64,000 nucleotides of DNA from Metabacillus litoralis (GCF_020524045.1 NZ_JAIVKL010000002.1:186001-250000), one strand, 5' to 3'. Numbered from the stretch's first letter, positions 18,368 through 28,022 are shown. Made by a program: numbers and translations. Notes: generated from the sequence alone by a model not told the origin.

Positions 18368-19465
18368 TCATTTTCTTTCTAGTAATAACTCAATCTCATT
18401 TATAATGCTTTGCTGAATTTCTTCTACCTTTATAAAGTCCATTGCCTCTATATAATACGATTCTAATTCATCTCTTAATTTTTTAGCCTCAGCTAAATAT
18501 CCAATCGCTTCTTTCATTTTACCTTTATATGCTTTCGTAGTTCTCTCTATATCTGATGCAAACTTTTCATCAGTACCTTGTGTAATACATGTTTCATACA
18601 TATCAATAATTTCATCAGAGCTACGATCTGGAAAATATTCATGAGGTGCTGTACTATCGAAGATTGCGATACCTTTTTCTCGTAAAATCACCATGTCAAG
18701 ACTATTAGGGGCAAATCCACAATGATATACCTCTACATCAAAGCCCCTCTTCTCACCTGCTGAAACAATTTTCTTTAACATAGTTGATTTACCTGATCCT
18801 GCTCTGCCTTTAATAAAGTACCGCTTTTCTATATCTTCCGTTAAATTTTGGATAAAATCTACTGCTCCATCTGGTGTTGCTGCACCTAAAAATCGATGCT
18901 TTACAATTGATTCCTTTTTAAAAAGTTCTGATCCATAAAATTTTGAAATTAGATTTTCAGTGAGCTCATTCGCTTTTGTGAAATCCATATTTGAAATATA
19001 TATATCTTCAATATCATCATGCGCACTTAGAGATTCTGCAAATGTTTCATACGCTGCTTCAAATTTAAGAGCGATATGTTCATTAAGTTTAAGTATTGCT
19101 TCTTTATTACTAATTAACTGCTGTGAATCCCAGGCTTCTCCTAAGTTCACATACTCTTCAATGACTCCAGGTGCTTTCGGTTCTATCACATGTGGGGCTG
19201 TTCCATCAACAACCCCAATTTTCTCGTTTGTTAAAATAACACCATCTATTGAATTTGTATCTGATGCACAGTGAAGGTATTCTACATCTAGTCCTTTATC
19301 TTCCATTAATTTTCCGATTTTTTTCATTAAAGAAGATTTCCCTGTACCCGGGCCACCTTTTAAAATAAATAAACGTTCTAAATCATTTAATACGGAATCA
19401 TAAAGACTGAAGAACCCTTTTGCTGTATTACCTCCAGCGTAATAATGACGAACTTTACCACTCAT
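18368..19465 (-). CDS. tandem P-loop NTPase (PRK06851-type)
   Basis: A 365-residue protein with two internally repeated ATPase-like halves. Walker A motifs are GGPGTGKSS (about residue 38) and GRAGSGKST (about residue 220). Each is followed by a matching block: VEYLHCASDTNSIDGVIL / VVDGTAPHVIEP in the first half and VEVYHCGFAPNSLDMVIL / IFDSTAPHEYFP in the second. Helical coiled regions close each half. I recognise the layout from Bacillus hypothetical ATPases but no function is known. It is isolated between convergent and divergent genes. Confidence 0.8.
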   Translation of the reverse strand: MSGKVRHYYAGGNTAKGFFSLYDSVLNDLERLFILKGGPGTGKSSLMKKIGKLMEDKGLDVEYLHCASDTNSIDGVILTNEKIGVVDGTAPHVIEPKAPGVIEEYVNLGEAWDSQQLISNKEAILKLNEHIALKFEAAYETFAESLSAHDDIEDIYISNMDFTKANELTENLISKFYGSELFKKESIVKHRFLGAATPDGAVDFIQNLTEDIEKRYFIKGRAGSGKSTMLKKIVSAGEKRGFDVEVYHCGFAPNSLDMVILREKGIAIFDSTAPHEYFPDRSSDEIIDMYETCITQGTDEKFASDIERTTKAYKGKMKEAIGYLAEAKKLRDELESYYIEAMDFIKVEEIQQSIINEIELLLERK

Positions 19466-19663
19466 CAAATCACCCTTTCACATCCATTTCTCACAACATA
19501 TGTAGATTATCTTACAAGGGTGAATGCCTATGTTAAATTGAAATAAATAGATAAACTACCTCCTCTTATGAAGAATTCACTATTTTCATGTATAATAAAG
19601 TTTATTGAATAAAGAAGTTATTACATCGACTATTGAACACACTGGTATAAAGGAGAAATGACC

Positions 19664-19966
19664 TTGAATTCTAAAGAAATCGAAAAGAAAATTATTGAAA
19701 ACTATCAAAAAGATGAACATATGATGATCTTAATTTTTTCCCAATGGTGTATTAATAATAACCTTAATCCCCTTGAAATATATGAAAAAGCTTATCCAAA
19801 GCAACAAGTAAACCCTGCGCTTAAACAAGCAATAGAGTTAACTGTTCCTAAAGAAGAAGCTGGCGATATTGCTAATCAAACTTTACTTAATATTTTATCA
19901 TTATACGGAAATGAAGATCTAGCATTTGTAGTATCAGAAGAAATGCGAATAAAAGAAAAAAGCTAG
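19664..19966 (+). CDS. hypothetical protein, 100 aa
   Basis: A small helical protein, unrecognised. A TTG at 19664 lies 8 nt after AAAGGAG; the ATG six bases earlier sits too close to that site to be the start. The sequence has an N-terminal charged helix, SQWCINNNLNPLEIYEKAYP, and a C-terminal helix. It ends 17 bp before the VOC epimerase gene and is probably co-transcribed with it. Confidence 0.75.
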   Translation: MNSKEIEKKIIENYQKDEHMMILIFSQWCINNNLNPLEIYEKAYPKQQVNPALKQAIELTVPKEEAGDIANQTLLNILSLYGNEDLAFVVSEEMRIKEKS

Positions 19967-19983
19967 AGTAGGAGGCTGAATTC

Positions 19984-20409
19984 ATGAGAAAAAAATTAGA
20001 TCACATCGGTATTGCTGTACGAGATTTAGATAGTAGTATATCATTTTATATAAAGGTTTTGGATGCCTCATTAATAGATCGTTATACAAGTCACGCTAAA
20101 GGTGTTGAAAGTGAAATAGCGATTATTGATTTGGATGGCGAAAGAATTGAGCTTTTATCTCCAACTAATAATACAACATCACCAATTGCAAGATTCATCA
20201 AACAAAAAGGAAAAGGTGTACACCATGTCGCCTACCAAGTTGAAAATTTAGATGAGGCTCTCAAAGAACTTCAGGAACAAGGAATACGAGTTTTGGAAGA
20301 TAGCCTTAGGACAAACAAACATGGCAGAAGGCTAATTTATTTAAATCCCGCAGACACTGAAGGAACAATCATAGAATATTGTGATTATCCTACTAAAGAC
20401 AAATTCTAA
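19984..20409 (+). CDS. methylmalonyl-CoA epimerase-like VOC protein
   Basis: A 141-residue vicinal-oxygen-chelate protein with two beta-alpha-beta-beta-beta modules. Motifs are KLDHIGIAVRDLDSSISFY at the N terminus (metal His), KGVHHVAYQVENLDEAL (second His) and the C-terminal IIEYCDY with the metal Glu. These match methylmalonyl-CoA epimerase, which interconverts (S)- and (R)-methylmalonyl-CoA, and Bacillus YqjC. No mutase or propionyl-CoA carboxylase genes are adjacent, so another glyoxalase-like role remains possible. Confidence 0.78.
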   Translation: MRKKLDHIGIAVRDLDSSISFYIKVLDASLIDRYTSHAKGVESEIAIIDLDGERIELLSPTNNTTSPIARFIKQKGKGVHHVAYQVENLDEALKELQEQGIRVLEDSLRTNKHGRRLIYLNPADTEGTIIEYCDYPTKDKF

Positions 20410-20487
20410 AGTACTACTTTTAGAGAATACTATTTTAGAATTTGGTTCTGTTAAATACTAAATAACATTCTTTAAATATATGAAATA

Positions 20488-20531
20488 GAAAAAGACCATT
20501 ATCATTTTGTCAATGATAGTGGCCTTTTTTT
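20488..20531. terminator. bidirectional terminator between VOC gene and fabF
   Basis: A long stem pairs AAAAAGACCATTATCATT with AATGATAGTGGCCTTTTTT, with T-rich ends on both strands. It overlaps the fabF stop codon. Confidence 0.85.
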
Positions 20532-21774
20532 ATTTATTGTTGTATTTCTTAAAAATCAACGTTGCATTATGACCACCAAAACCTAGCGAGTTTGATAAAA
20601 CGACATCAATGTTTGCCTTCTTAGCACCCTTTGTCACGTAATTTAGGTCCAACTCGGTGTCTGGTGTTTCATAGTTAATTGTTGGAGGAAGGATTCCTTC
20701 TTTAATCGCTAATAAAGAGAAAATGGCCTCAATCGCCCCTGCCGCTCCTAGTAAATGACCTGTCATTGATTTTGTTGAACTAACTGCTAAGTGATAAGCA
20801 TGCTCCCCAAATACTTCTTTTATAGCTACTGTTTCATATAAATCATTGTAATATGTGCTGGTTCCATGTGCATTAATATAATCCACTGTATTTGGTTGAA
20901 GATTCGCATCTTTTAGAGCTAACTTCATCGCACGTTGTCCTCCTTCACCATTTGGTGCTGGAGTTGTAATATGATGAGCATCACCTGTTGCACCATATCC
21001 AACTAATTCACCATAAATATGTGCTCCACGTGCTAAAGCATGTTCAAGTTCCTCTAGTATAATCGTACCTGCACCCTCTGCAATGACAAACCCATCACGA
21101 TTTTTATCAAAAGGACGACTTGCTGTTTTAGGATCTGGATTAGTAGATAAAGCAGTCATATTAGCAAATCCTGATATGGTCATCTCTGTGATAGCAGCTT
21201 CTGCTCCACCTGTTACCATCATATCAGCATCTCCATTTTGGATAACACGGAAAGAGTCTCCTATTGAATTGGCTCCTGATGCACATGCTGTTACAGAACA
21301 GTTGTTAATTCCTTTTGCACCTAATTCAATCGATACTCGTCCTGAGGCCATATCAGGAATAAACATCGGGATAATAAAAGGACTTACACGTCTAGGTCCT
21401 TTATCTAAAAAGCGCTTATGCTGTTCCTCAAACTCATCAAGTCCACCAATACCTGAGCCAATCCAAACACCTACTCGCTCTGCTGAAATATCCTTACCAA
21501 TTTCAACATTAGCATCCCTAATTGCCATTTTACTTGCTGCAATAGCAAAATGTGTGAAACGAGCCATTCTTTTTATTTCTTTATGATCAATAAAATCACC
21601 AGGAATGAAATTATTAACCTCTCCTGCTACTTTTACATTGAATTTTTCTGAATCTATTCTTTTCATAGGAGCAATACCAGATACACCATTTATTATATTA
21701 TTCCAAGAAGTTTCCACGTCATTTCCTACTGGTGTAACCGCTCCAACTCCTGTAATGACAACTCTTTTTTTCAT
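20530..21774 (-). CDS. fabF: 3-oxoacyl-ACP synthase II
   Basis: A 414-residue condensing enzyme elongating acyl-ACP with malonyl-ACP. The Cys-His-His catalytic set is present: [13 protein letters not shown] (about residue 163), [11 protein letters not shown] (about 302) and [15 protein letters not shown] (about 338). AAGGGAG precedes the ATG. In B. subtilis fabF lies beside fabH; here no other fatty acid gene flanks it, and from memory the sequence is visibly divergent from B. subtilis FabF. It may be a second copy or a relocated sole copy. Confidence 0.88.
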   Translation of the reverse strand: MKKRVVITGVGAVTPVGNDVETSWNNIINGVSGIAPMKRIDSEKFNVKVAGEVNNFIPGDFIDHKEIKRMARFTHFAIAASKMAIRDANVEIGKDISAERVGVWIGSGIGGLDEFEEQHKRFLDKGPRRVSPFIIPMFIPDMASGRVSIELGAKGINNCSVTACASGANSIGDSFRVIQNGDADMMVTGGAEAAITEMTISGFANMTALSTNPDPKTASRPFDKNRDGFVIAEGAGTIILEELEHALARGAHIYGELVGYGATGDAHHITTPAPNGEGGQRAMKLALKDANLQPNTVDYINAHGTSTYYNDLYETVAIKEVFGEHAYHLAVSSTKSMTGHLLGAAGAIEAIFSLLAIKEGILPPTINYETPDTELDLNYVTKGAKKANIDVVLSNSLGFGGHNATLIFKKYNNK

Positions 21775-22026
21775 CTTACTTACTCCCTTCTCTACTTACA
21801 GTTTCAGGATATGAATATATTTATATAAAATTAACACTTGGTACTAATACCATATGTTTATATCTTATACTAAAATCTATTAAATGAAAAGTCGCTGTAC
21901 CTATGGCATCACATTTTTATTAAGGATTGGTTTTGTTAAACTTTGTTGCAATCCTTTACAGGTATTCATTTTTTCTTAGGGAAGAATTGAACTTTGAAAA
22001 AGCCAGTAGTAATAGCAAATAATATA

Positions 22027-22052
22027 AAAAACCCCCAAGATTGGAGGTTTTG
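22027..22052 (-). terminator. terminator downstream of the small membrane ORF
   Basis: On the minus strand AAAACCTCC and GGGGGTTTT pair over a short loop and end in TTTTTT. It would close the transcript that includes the M48 protease and the 50-aa protein. The rest of 21775-22139 has a fragment of a family C repeat near 21930-21985 and no gene. Confidence 0.7.
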
Positions 22053-22139
22053 AGAGAAACGCAAGACGCTATTTTTTTCACCAATATACGTTACTCAATC
22101 GGCTGAGCCCTTAATAAACTAGTAATCCAGTACTCTCAT

Positions 22140-22292
22140 TCAATGTGCTCTCGAAGATAATAATGGGGCACTAAAAAAGATAAACATTCCACTTAAAACA
22201 CTTAAAATTACGCCAATCATAGAAGTTGATGCAAGATAGATTCCAAATGGAAATAAACATACACCACATATAAAGAAAACTTTAGCAAACAT
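22140..22292 (-). CDS. small membrane protein, 50 aa
   Basis: A 51-codon frame starting ATG 8 nt after GAGGTGG. The product is MFAKVFFICGVCLFPFGIYL followed by a second hydrophobic stretch (MIGVILSVLSGMFIFF), giving two membrane helices joined by a short ASTS turn. It begins 28 bp after the M48 protease stop on the same strand, and a terminator follows it. It has no family I recognise. Co-transcription with the membrane protease suggests it could be a modulator or accessory subunit, but that is speculation. Confidence 0.65.
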   Translation of the reverse strand: MFAKVFFICGVCLFPFGIYLASTSMIGVILSVLSGMFIFFSAPLLSSRAH

Positions 22293-22320
22293 GTCAAACA
22301 CCACCTCTATTTTTACATCG

Positions 22321-24027
22321 TTATTTAGTAAAAGATTCTTTCAAACGATCAATAGCCCAGCGTCTTACTATTGCTTTTCCCCAGCCTTTATTATTTTCTT
22401 CAAGTGTACGAACACGCCAATACATTGGAGGATGTGCCATAAATTGAAATTCTACTAGACGCCAAAACCAACGATCACGATCTAATGAGGAAACTTTCTT
22501 TTTCTGTTCTGCTTCTGTCATGCTATAAGAAAAAGACTTATTAAGAGCAATATCCTGTTCGATTGTAAGTAATCTTAAACTTTCAGCCATTTGCTCTTGA
22601 TTGCCATCTAATAATGAAGAACCCATATGATCTGCTCTTACCTCCATCCATTGAAGGTAAAACGATTGATAAATGGGATAAAACATCATAATGAACCATA
22701 TAACAAAAAACAACGGAATCTTGTAATCATCTATATTTGTTATTTCTTTTTGAATCATTAAAACAAATATAAGGATAATTGATATATATATCGCTCTACA
22801 GATTTGTCCCCACAATATATCACGTTTTTTCACATGAATTATTTCATGTGCAAGGATCCCTTCAATTGCATGAATTGGCAGTTTTAATGTAGCTGAAGTT
22901 AAGGTAATCATTGATCTACCAATATTCATTCCTGTTGCAAGACCATTAAACTCTGACGATTCTGTTTCATAAAGCTCAACATTTTTTATTCCTGCTCGTG
23001 TACACATTCTATGAGTCAAAGAAATAATTTCTGGATCTTTTATTTTTTTCGCATCCATTGCAACCTTTAATACACGATCAGATAAATATATATTTAATAG
23101 CCAATAAGCTAAAACAACAACGATCATTAACCATGGAGGAGCTTTCAAATAATATAAAAGTAATAATACAGCTGAATATGCAGAAATTCCCTTTACCGTT
23201 GCTGCAAAATAGAGCTTTCCTATTAATCTTTTTATATTTTTTCTATGATAAAAAGGGTATACAATTATTTGTTGCATTTCTTCCAACTGTTGATTTTCTC
23301 TTAATATTTCTTTCATTCGATCTAACTCTTTCACTGTTACATAAATTGTTTCTCCTGGTAATGAAAGTTTTAATACCTTATGGATGCTAGTCGTAAAATC
23401 TGTATTTGTCATAAAAAGCGTTAAAAAAGGATGTAATTTTAACATATCAACTGTAGATTCTACTTGTGCGAAATCACAATCTTTTGCAGAAAATTTACGG
23501 GATTCATATTTTGAAAGAATAAAAAATGTATCATTTTTTTCCTCATAATATAACTTTACTTGAAAGTAAGTCAAAACTCGTTTAACAATCTCAGAAATTG
23601 CTGTAAAAAGACTAATGATGATCACGTATTTTAAAGGACTTCCTTCTGGTCCAAAAATTAAAAATACCATCGCAAAACTTAAAACAAAGAGGGAAAGTGT
23701 GATATCTATAATAATTCGTTTGAAATCACGTTGCAGTTCAATTTCTTCTACATCTATGTCTTTGATCTCCAATAATATTTCTTCATACTTTTTACGACCC
23801 GATGTGACAGTAATGAGAGCAAAATAACTACTTGAAACAATAGCTAAATAGATAAAGCTATCTAAAAAAGATTTGGTATAAAATACATATCCAATTACAC
23901 AAATGACAAGAGTCATTTCAATAATTACACTTATTTTCTTTCGATAATTCCCTAATAATGTTCCTATAAAATGAATACAACAACCTATTAAAATATAAGA
24001 AATTGTTTCTATAAAATTCGGGATCAT
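22321..24027 (-). CDS. M48 family membrane metalloprotease
   Basis: A 568-residue integral membrane zinc protease. About five or six N-terminal hydrophobic segments (residues 5-150 and 270-315) precede the catalytic domain. The zinc motif HEIIH is near residue 396 within EGILAHEIIHVKKRD; the third ligand is in WMEVRADHMG near residue 466. The set-up resembles HtpX/Ste24 enzymes but with a much longer N-terminal region of unknown role. It follows the lipoprotein gene by 76 bp and may belong to the two-component operon. A role in membrane protein quality control is likely. Confidence 0.85.
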   Translation of the reverse strand: MIPNFIETISYILIGCCIHFIGTLLGNYRKKISVIIEMTLVICVIGYVFYTKSFLDSFIYLAIVSSSYFALITVTSGRKKYEEILLEIKDIDVEEIELQRDFKRIIIDITLSLFVLSFAMVFLIFGPEGSPLKYVIIISLFTAISEIVKRVLTYFQVKLYYEEKNDTFFILSKYESRKFSAKDCDFAQVESTVDMLKLHPFLTLFMTNTDFTTSIHKVLKLSLPGETIYVTVKELDRMKEILRENQQLEEMQQIIVYPFYHRKNIKRLIGKLYFAATVKGISAYSAVLLLLYYLKAPPWLMIVVVLAYWLLNIYLSDRVLKVAMDAKKIKDPEIISLTHRMCTRAGIKNVELYETESSEFNGLATGMNIGRSMITLTSATLKLPIHAIEGILAHEIIHVKKRDILWGQICRAIYISIILIFVLMIQKEITNIDDYKIPLFFVIWFIMMFYPIYQSFYLQWMEVRADHMGSSLLDGNQEQMAESLRLLTIEQDIALNKSFSYSMTEAEQKKKVSSLDRDRWFWRLVEFQFMAHPPMYWRVRTLEENNKGWGKAIVRRWAIDRLKESFTK

Positions 24028-24103
24028 AGTACACCTACATTCTCTTTTAAGCTGAATGATCTGATAACGTTGTAAAGCTAATCAACAATAGAGATTTTAC
24101 AAA

Positions 24104-25180
24104 TTATTGATATTCCATATCTTCAGTCCATTTTATAACTTCTTCAATTGTAAGGTCAGGATTAGTAATCATCACGTTATATCTTAATCCATCTTCATCC
24201 CAGCTAATTGCTTTAATTTCCTCCATATATTCTGCATTATGACCACGAACAACCCATTGTGTTTTTTCAATTTCCATATCATCACCTTTTGGGGTAGGAA
24301 AAACAGAGACTAAAAAGTAAGGAGTCGCGTCTTCAGTACTAGCATACATTATATTTACCTCTGTTCGATTGATCTCGCCCCCTATTTCTTGCCAATCAAC
24401 TGATTCTACCTTAACGTTATTTTCCGGAAAAACTAATATTGATTTTCCTACTGCTTTTTCGGCTTCTGATATTGTACCTGTCTGACTATTGAATTCTGTA
24501 TCTAAAGGAACAGCTTTAATGCCTTCAGGTAAATTCACTTTAAATGTTTCATCTGAAAAATTCGGTGACGTGTCTACCTTTTCATAAACAATTTCTGAAA
24601 TCATATCTCCTGAGGTAGTCACTGTTTTCATCATAAACCATGTTTTCTTATCAACCCAAAATTCCATCGTTCCTATAATAGAATCAGAGGTTTTTGGTGT
24701 AGCTTTTAAATGATAAGTATTTACTCCGTTTATCTTTTCTTCACCAACAACTTTATAGGTATGACTATTCTTCATTCCTTCTAATATATTGATAAGCTGT
24801 TCTTTTTGAGTATGATTGGTTTGTAAATCTTCATCTGATAAATCTATTTTTATAGCTTGTTGAGTACTCTCATCAAAAGTAATTAACTCATCACCAGTAT
24901 TATAGGCGAAAGCTTTTTTCTTATTGTTCAAATCAGTTGTAATTACCTTTCGTTGACCATTTTTTGCAACATACTCTTCAATTACTAGATTTTCAGTTTC
25001 TACATCTTCTGAATACATTTTGAGAGTAGCTTTTCCATAATAATCAGTTACTTCTTTTCCTGATTCAAGTACATTAAGAACAATATCACCAGAAGAAGCT
25101 TCTACATCTTCCGAGCACCCTGCTAGTAATCCTATTTGACAAACAATCGCTGTTCCAATTAGTAACCTTTTTAATATCAT
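24104..25180 (-). CDS. LolA-like lipoprotein
   Basis: A 358-residue secreted lipoprotein. The lipobox LLAGC follows a hydrophobic signal segment. The body, containing GTMEFWVDKKTWFMMKTVTTSGD, fits the LolA/LppX beta-barrel-like fold often annotated as outer membrane lipoprotein-sorting protein in Bacillus. The true start is probably the ATG at 25180, after AAAGAAAGG, although the frame is open further upstream into the histidine kinase gene. Its start overlaps the kinase's stop region, so the two are translationally coupled. It may sense or bind a lipid for the two-component system, which is inference. Confidence 0.8.
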   Translation of the reverse strand: MILKRLLIGTAIVCQIGLLAGCSEDVEASSGDIVLNVLESGKEVTDYYGKATLKMYSEDVETENLVIEEYVAKNGQRKVITTDLNNKKKAFAYNTGDELITFDESTQQAIKIDLSDEDLQTNHTQKEQLINILEGMKNSHTYKVVGEEKINGVNTYHLKATPKTSDSIIGTMEFWVDKKTWFMMKTVTTSGDMISEIVYEKVDTSPNFSDETFKVNLPEGIKAVPLDTEFNSQTGTISEAEKAVGKSILVFPENNVKVESVDWQEIGGEINRTEVNIMYASTEDATPYFLVSVFPTPKGDDMEIEKTQWVVRGHNAEYMEEIKAISWDEDGLRYNVMITNPDLTIEEVIKWTEDMEYQ

Positions 25181-25188
25181 TTTTAAAG

Positions 25189-26646
25189 TCATCCTTTCTT
25201 TAACCAACAAGCTACTAAAGTTCCGTATCCTTTTTTAGACCATAGCTTGATCTTTCCTTCATGTTTTTCAATCAACATTTTCGATATACTTAAACCTAAA
25301 CCACTACTTCCTCCAAGCCCCCTTGCTCCTTCTACTTGTTTAAATGGTTCGAATACTGAATGTAGAAGGTGATCAGGAATTGCTTCTCCCTCATTTTGAA
25401 TAACAATTATTGTTCCATCTTGCCTCCACTTATCTAGTTCGTTCATAAAAGGAGCAAAGACCCAATTTGGTACTGGCGTTTCTTCTGAGAAAGCAGCGAG
25501 CCAGATAGTTTGTCCGCTATCAGTATGGCGAATGGCATTCGTCATTAAGTTGTCAACAATTCTCATCATTTGCTTAACATTCACGTGATAATTACCTTCT
25601 ATTTCCTGGTGAACGTGGAGAGTAAGGCCCTTTTTGGCACATGGCTCATCATAGCTAGATAAAAGCATTTCGAAAAACTCTTGTCCCTCAACATCAATAA
25701 GCTCTATCGTATTGTTTGTTGATTGTAAACTCGCATAAATTGCCAAATCATCAAGCATTTGTCTCATATAATGTAATTTTTCAAAAAGTATTGTTCTGTA
25801 ATCGATTTTTTCTTCTGCTGATAATGATTGTTCATGATAAAGTGCCTCTGTATATGCTTGAACTACAGTTAGTGGGGTTTTTAGATCATGAGAAAGTGCT
25901 GCAACAATAAACTCTTTTTCCTTTTGTTGTTTTTCAAGCTCTTCTCTCGTTTCTTCTATCTGTTTTTTCATTGAATCGAAGTGAATAAATAAATCACCGA
26001 TTTCATCTTTTTTATATTTATATGAATTATCGATATTTGTTCCTTTAGCAAAAGCATTCATTTGATTTTGTAAAATAAATAATGGTTTGTTAAGTTTTCG
26101 ATTCAATAAAATAACGATTGTTACATATAATGAAAGGAAAAAAACACCTACGACAGTAAATAAAAATATAGAGCGTTTGTTGAATCCTTCTACCCATTGC
26201 TCTCTAGCTATAGTTATTTCATAAAAACCGATAAGTTTACCTTCAAGAAAAGATGGTTTTTTTATTACATAAGATCTGTGTTTTTTTTGAATTTCGTTTA
26301 GATTTTGGTATAAAGCATGAAGATTAGTCTGATATAGCATTGTTGTTGCTGGATCTTCAACTGAAGAATATAAGATTACTCCATCATAACGATAAAGAAC
26401 AATCTTTATTTTACTGCTTACTAAACTAGCTAAGTTTTCATAGTTTTCTTTTGATTGAATGTTATATAAATCAGGATTTTGCAGGGTATTTTCAATAGAA
26501 ATCGTTTGATTATAAACATTCATATATTCAATCACGTCCTGTTCTTCGTCATAACTACTAAGACTAATATAAAGAAGATATAACGTGATCATTGGTAACA
26601 GCATGACTATCAAAAAACTCATCATTAACCAATACTTAATTTTCAT
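25189..26646 (-). CDS. sensor histidine kinase
   Basis: A 485-residue transmembrane kinase. TM1 spans residues 7-27, an extracellular domain of about 130 residues follows, and TM2 is near 160-182. A HAMP-like segment precedes the H-box ALSHDLKTPLTVV (His near residue 254). The N-box DNLMTNAIRHTDSG and the G-boxes GLGGSSGLGLS are present. It overlaps the response regulator stop codon by 4 bp (ATGA). The signal is unknown; the linked lipoprotein and membrane protease suggest envelope stress. Confidence 0.9.
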   Translation of the reverse strand: MKIKYWLMMSFLIVMLLPMITLYLLYISLSSYDEEQDVIEYMNVYNQTISIENTLQNPDLYNIQSKENYENLASLVSSKIKIVLYRYDGVILYSSVEDPATTMLYQTNLHALYQNLNEIQKKHRSYVIKKPSFLEGKLIGFYEITIAREQWVEGFNKRSIFLFTVVGVFFLSLYVTIVILLNRKLNKPLFILQNQMNAFAKGTNIDNSYKYKKDEIGDLFIHFDSMKKQIEETREELEKQQKEKEFIVAALSHDLKTPLTVVQAYTEALYHEQSLSAEEKIDYRTILFEKLHYMRQMLDDLAIYASLQSTNNTIELIDVEGQEFFEMLLSSYDEPCAKKGLTLHVHQEIEGNYHVNVKQMMRIVDNLMTNAIRHTDSGQTIWLAAFSEETPVPNWVFAPFMNELDKWRQDGTIIVIQNEGEAIPDHLLHSVFEPFKQVEGARGLGGSSGLGLSISKMLIEKHEGKIKLWSKKGYGTLVACWLKKG

Positions 26647-27350
26647 ATAATCTCCTCACCAATAAATCGATAGCCCACTCCCCATACGGTTTGAATATAT
26701 TTAGCAGATCGGCTAACATCGTTTAACTTAGTACGTAAGCTTTTAATATGGACTGTAATCGTATTGTTTCCTTCCATATCTTCTTGTTGCCAAATATGTT
26801 CGTATAACTCTGACTTAGAAAAGGTTTGGAAAGGATTTTTAGCAAGTAACAACAATAATTCCCATTCTTTTGTTGTTAACAATATCGGCTCATGATTTAA
26901 ATAAGCAACCTTTTTGAGAAAATCAATCCTCAATCCGTGATCATACTTCGTTTGATTGCTGTTTTCATCTTTTCTTAAATACCTTCGATACCTTCTTAAA
27001 TGTGAGCTTAATCTAGCGCTTAATTCTTCAAGACTAAAAGGTTTTGTTAAATAATCATCTGCACCAAAATCTAATCCTTGAATTTTCATTTCATCCTCAT
27101 GTCTAGCACTGATAATAAGCAACGGAATATCACTTTCTAAACGAATTTTCTTACACAGTGTTAAACCATCCATTTCAGGAAGCATTATATCGATTAACAC
27201 TAATTGGAAAGATTCAACCTTAAAATCTTCCCAGCCTTCTTTACCAGTAGAGGCCCATGAAATATGGTACCCTTCCTTTCTGAGGTGATCACAAACAATT
27301 CTTGCAATCTCTTGATCATCTTCTACTAATAAAATTGAGTCTTTATTCAA
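26643..27350 (-). CDS. OmpR-family response regulator
   Basis: A 235-residue two-domain regulator. The receiver contains the acidic pair VEDD, the phosphoacceptor Asp in VLIDIMLPEMDG (about residue 52) and the Lys in DDYLTKPFS. The C-terminal winged helix has TTKEWELLLLLAKNP and VWGVGYRF. The TTG at 27350 follows a GAGGGA site and is preferred to the GTG six codons earlier. The partner is the kinase overlapping its 3' end. Targets probably include this operon itself. Confidence 0.9.
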   Translation of the reverse strand: MNKDSILLVEDDQEIARIVCDHLRKEGYHISWASTGKEGWEDFKVESFQLVLIDIMLPEMDGLTLCKKIRLESDIPLLIISARHEDEMKIQGLDFGADDYLTKPFSLEELSARLSSHLRRYRRYLRKDENSNQTKYDHGLRIDFLKKVAYLNHEPILLTTKEWELLLLLAKNPFQTFSKSELYEHIWQQEDMEGNNTITVHIKSLRTKLNDVSRSAKYIQTVWGVGYRFIGEEII

Positions 27351-27709
27351 ATGAACTCCCTCTTTCACTTACAATTATAACTATAAAAAACATTGCCTCT
27401 CATTTCTTTATAAACTCTTTATAATTTCATCTATTTACATATCCTTTTAAAACCATCTTGTTAAAATAATTCTTAATTTTTTGTATAGTTTGTTTTACTG
27501 GCAGTATCATACTCGGCTGTTTTCCCTATGAATGTTACGATTGAATTTTCTGTTATTGAATGAAATGAAGAGGACTATTGATTTTTGCATATTTAGAGGA
27601 AAAGCAAAGAGATGGAGCGTAATGAAACGATTTCCTTACTTCCTAACAACTTTCTAAAAGCAATCAAGTATGAGAAATCGGGCTATTATTTGTACCATCC
27701 ATAAATAAA

Positions 27710-27737
27710 AAAGGCTAACATCTAATTGTTAACCTTT
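27710..27737 (-). terminator. terminator after the 38-aa ORF
   Basis: AAAGGTTAACA pairs with TGTTAGCCTTT over a 6-nt loop, followed by TTT on the minus strand. The surrounding 27369-28639 gap also holds a small ORF, one ORF remnant and two repeats. Confidence 0.75.
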
Positions 27738-27757
27738 CTGCTGATATTGCTATGTAT

Positions 27758-27874
27758 TTATTCGTTAATGACTAACCACTTTAAAAAATCTTGTTCGTTT
27801 TTTGTTAAAAACCGCCCTAGCCCTTCGGAAAAATGAATATATAATTCGATGTATCTTTTTGCTGCTTCGTCCAT
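27758..27874 (-). CDS. small hypothetical protein, 38 aa
   Basis: A 39-codon frame beginning ATG, with CAGGGGG 6 nt upstream, and a terminator 20 bp past its stop. The product starts MDEAAKRYIELYIHF, an amphipathic helix, followed by a glycine break and a second helix ending WLVINE. No family is recognised. The combination of a good ribosome binding site, helix-compatible composition and a dedicated terminator argues that it is expressed. Confidence 0.6.
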   Translation of the reverse strand: MDEAAKRYIELYIHFSEGLGRFLTKNEQDFLKWLVINE

Positions 27875-28022
27875 CTTTTACCCCCTGATATATATAAGAA
27901 CTTTTTTATTTTACCATGAATCTCTATTAATATTGAGACCTTATCACTTTTTTTCTTAAAATATTTTTCTTGTTTTTTCTCATGCTTTATTAAGCTCACT
28001 TCCTTGTCTACAAGCAGGATGT

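Noticed and set aside
21083-21586. 167-codon plus-strand frame opposite fabF
   Set aside because: Antisense shadow of a clear fabF; no start signal.
24060-24080. second cre box near the M48 gene start
   Set aside because: TGATAACGTTGTAA misses two key consensus positions.
27817-27999. 60-codon minus-strand frame overlapping the 38-aa ORF
   Set aside because: Lysine-rich, no ribosome binding site, and the overlapping 38-aa frame has a much better start.
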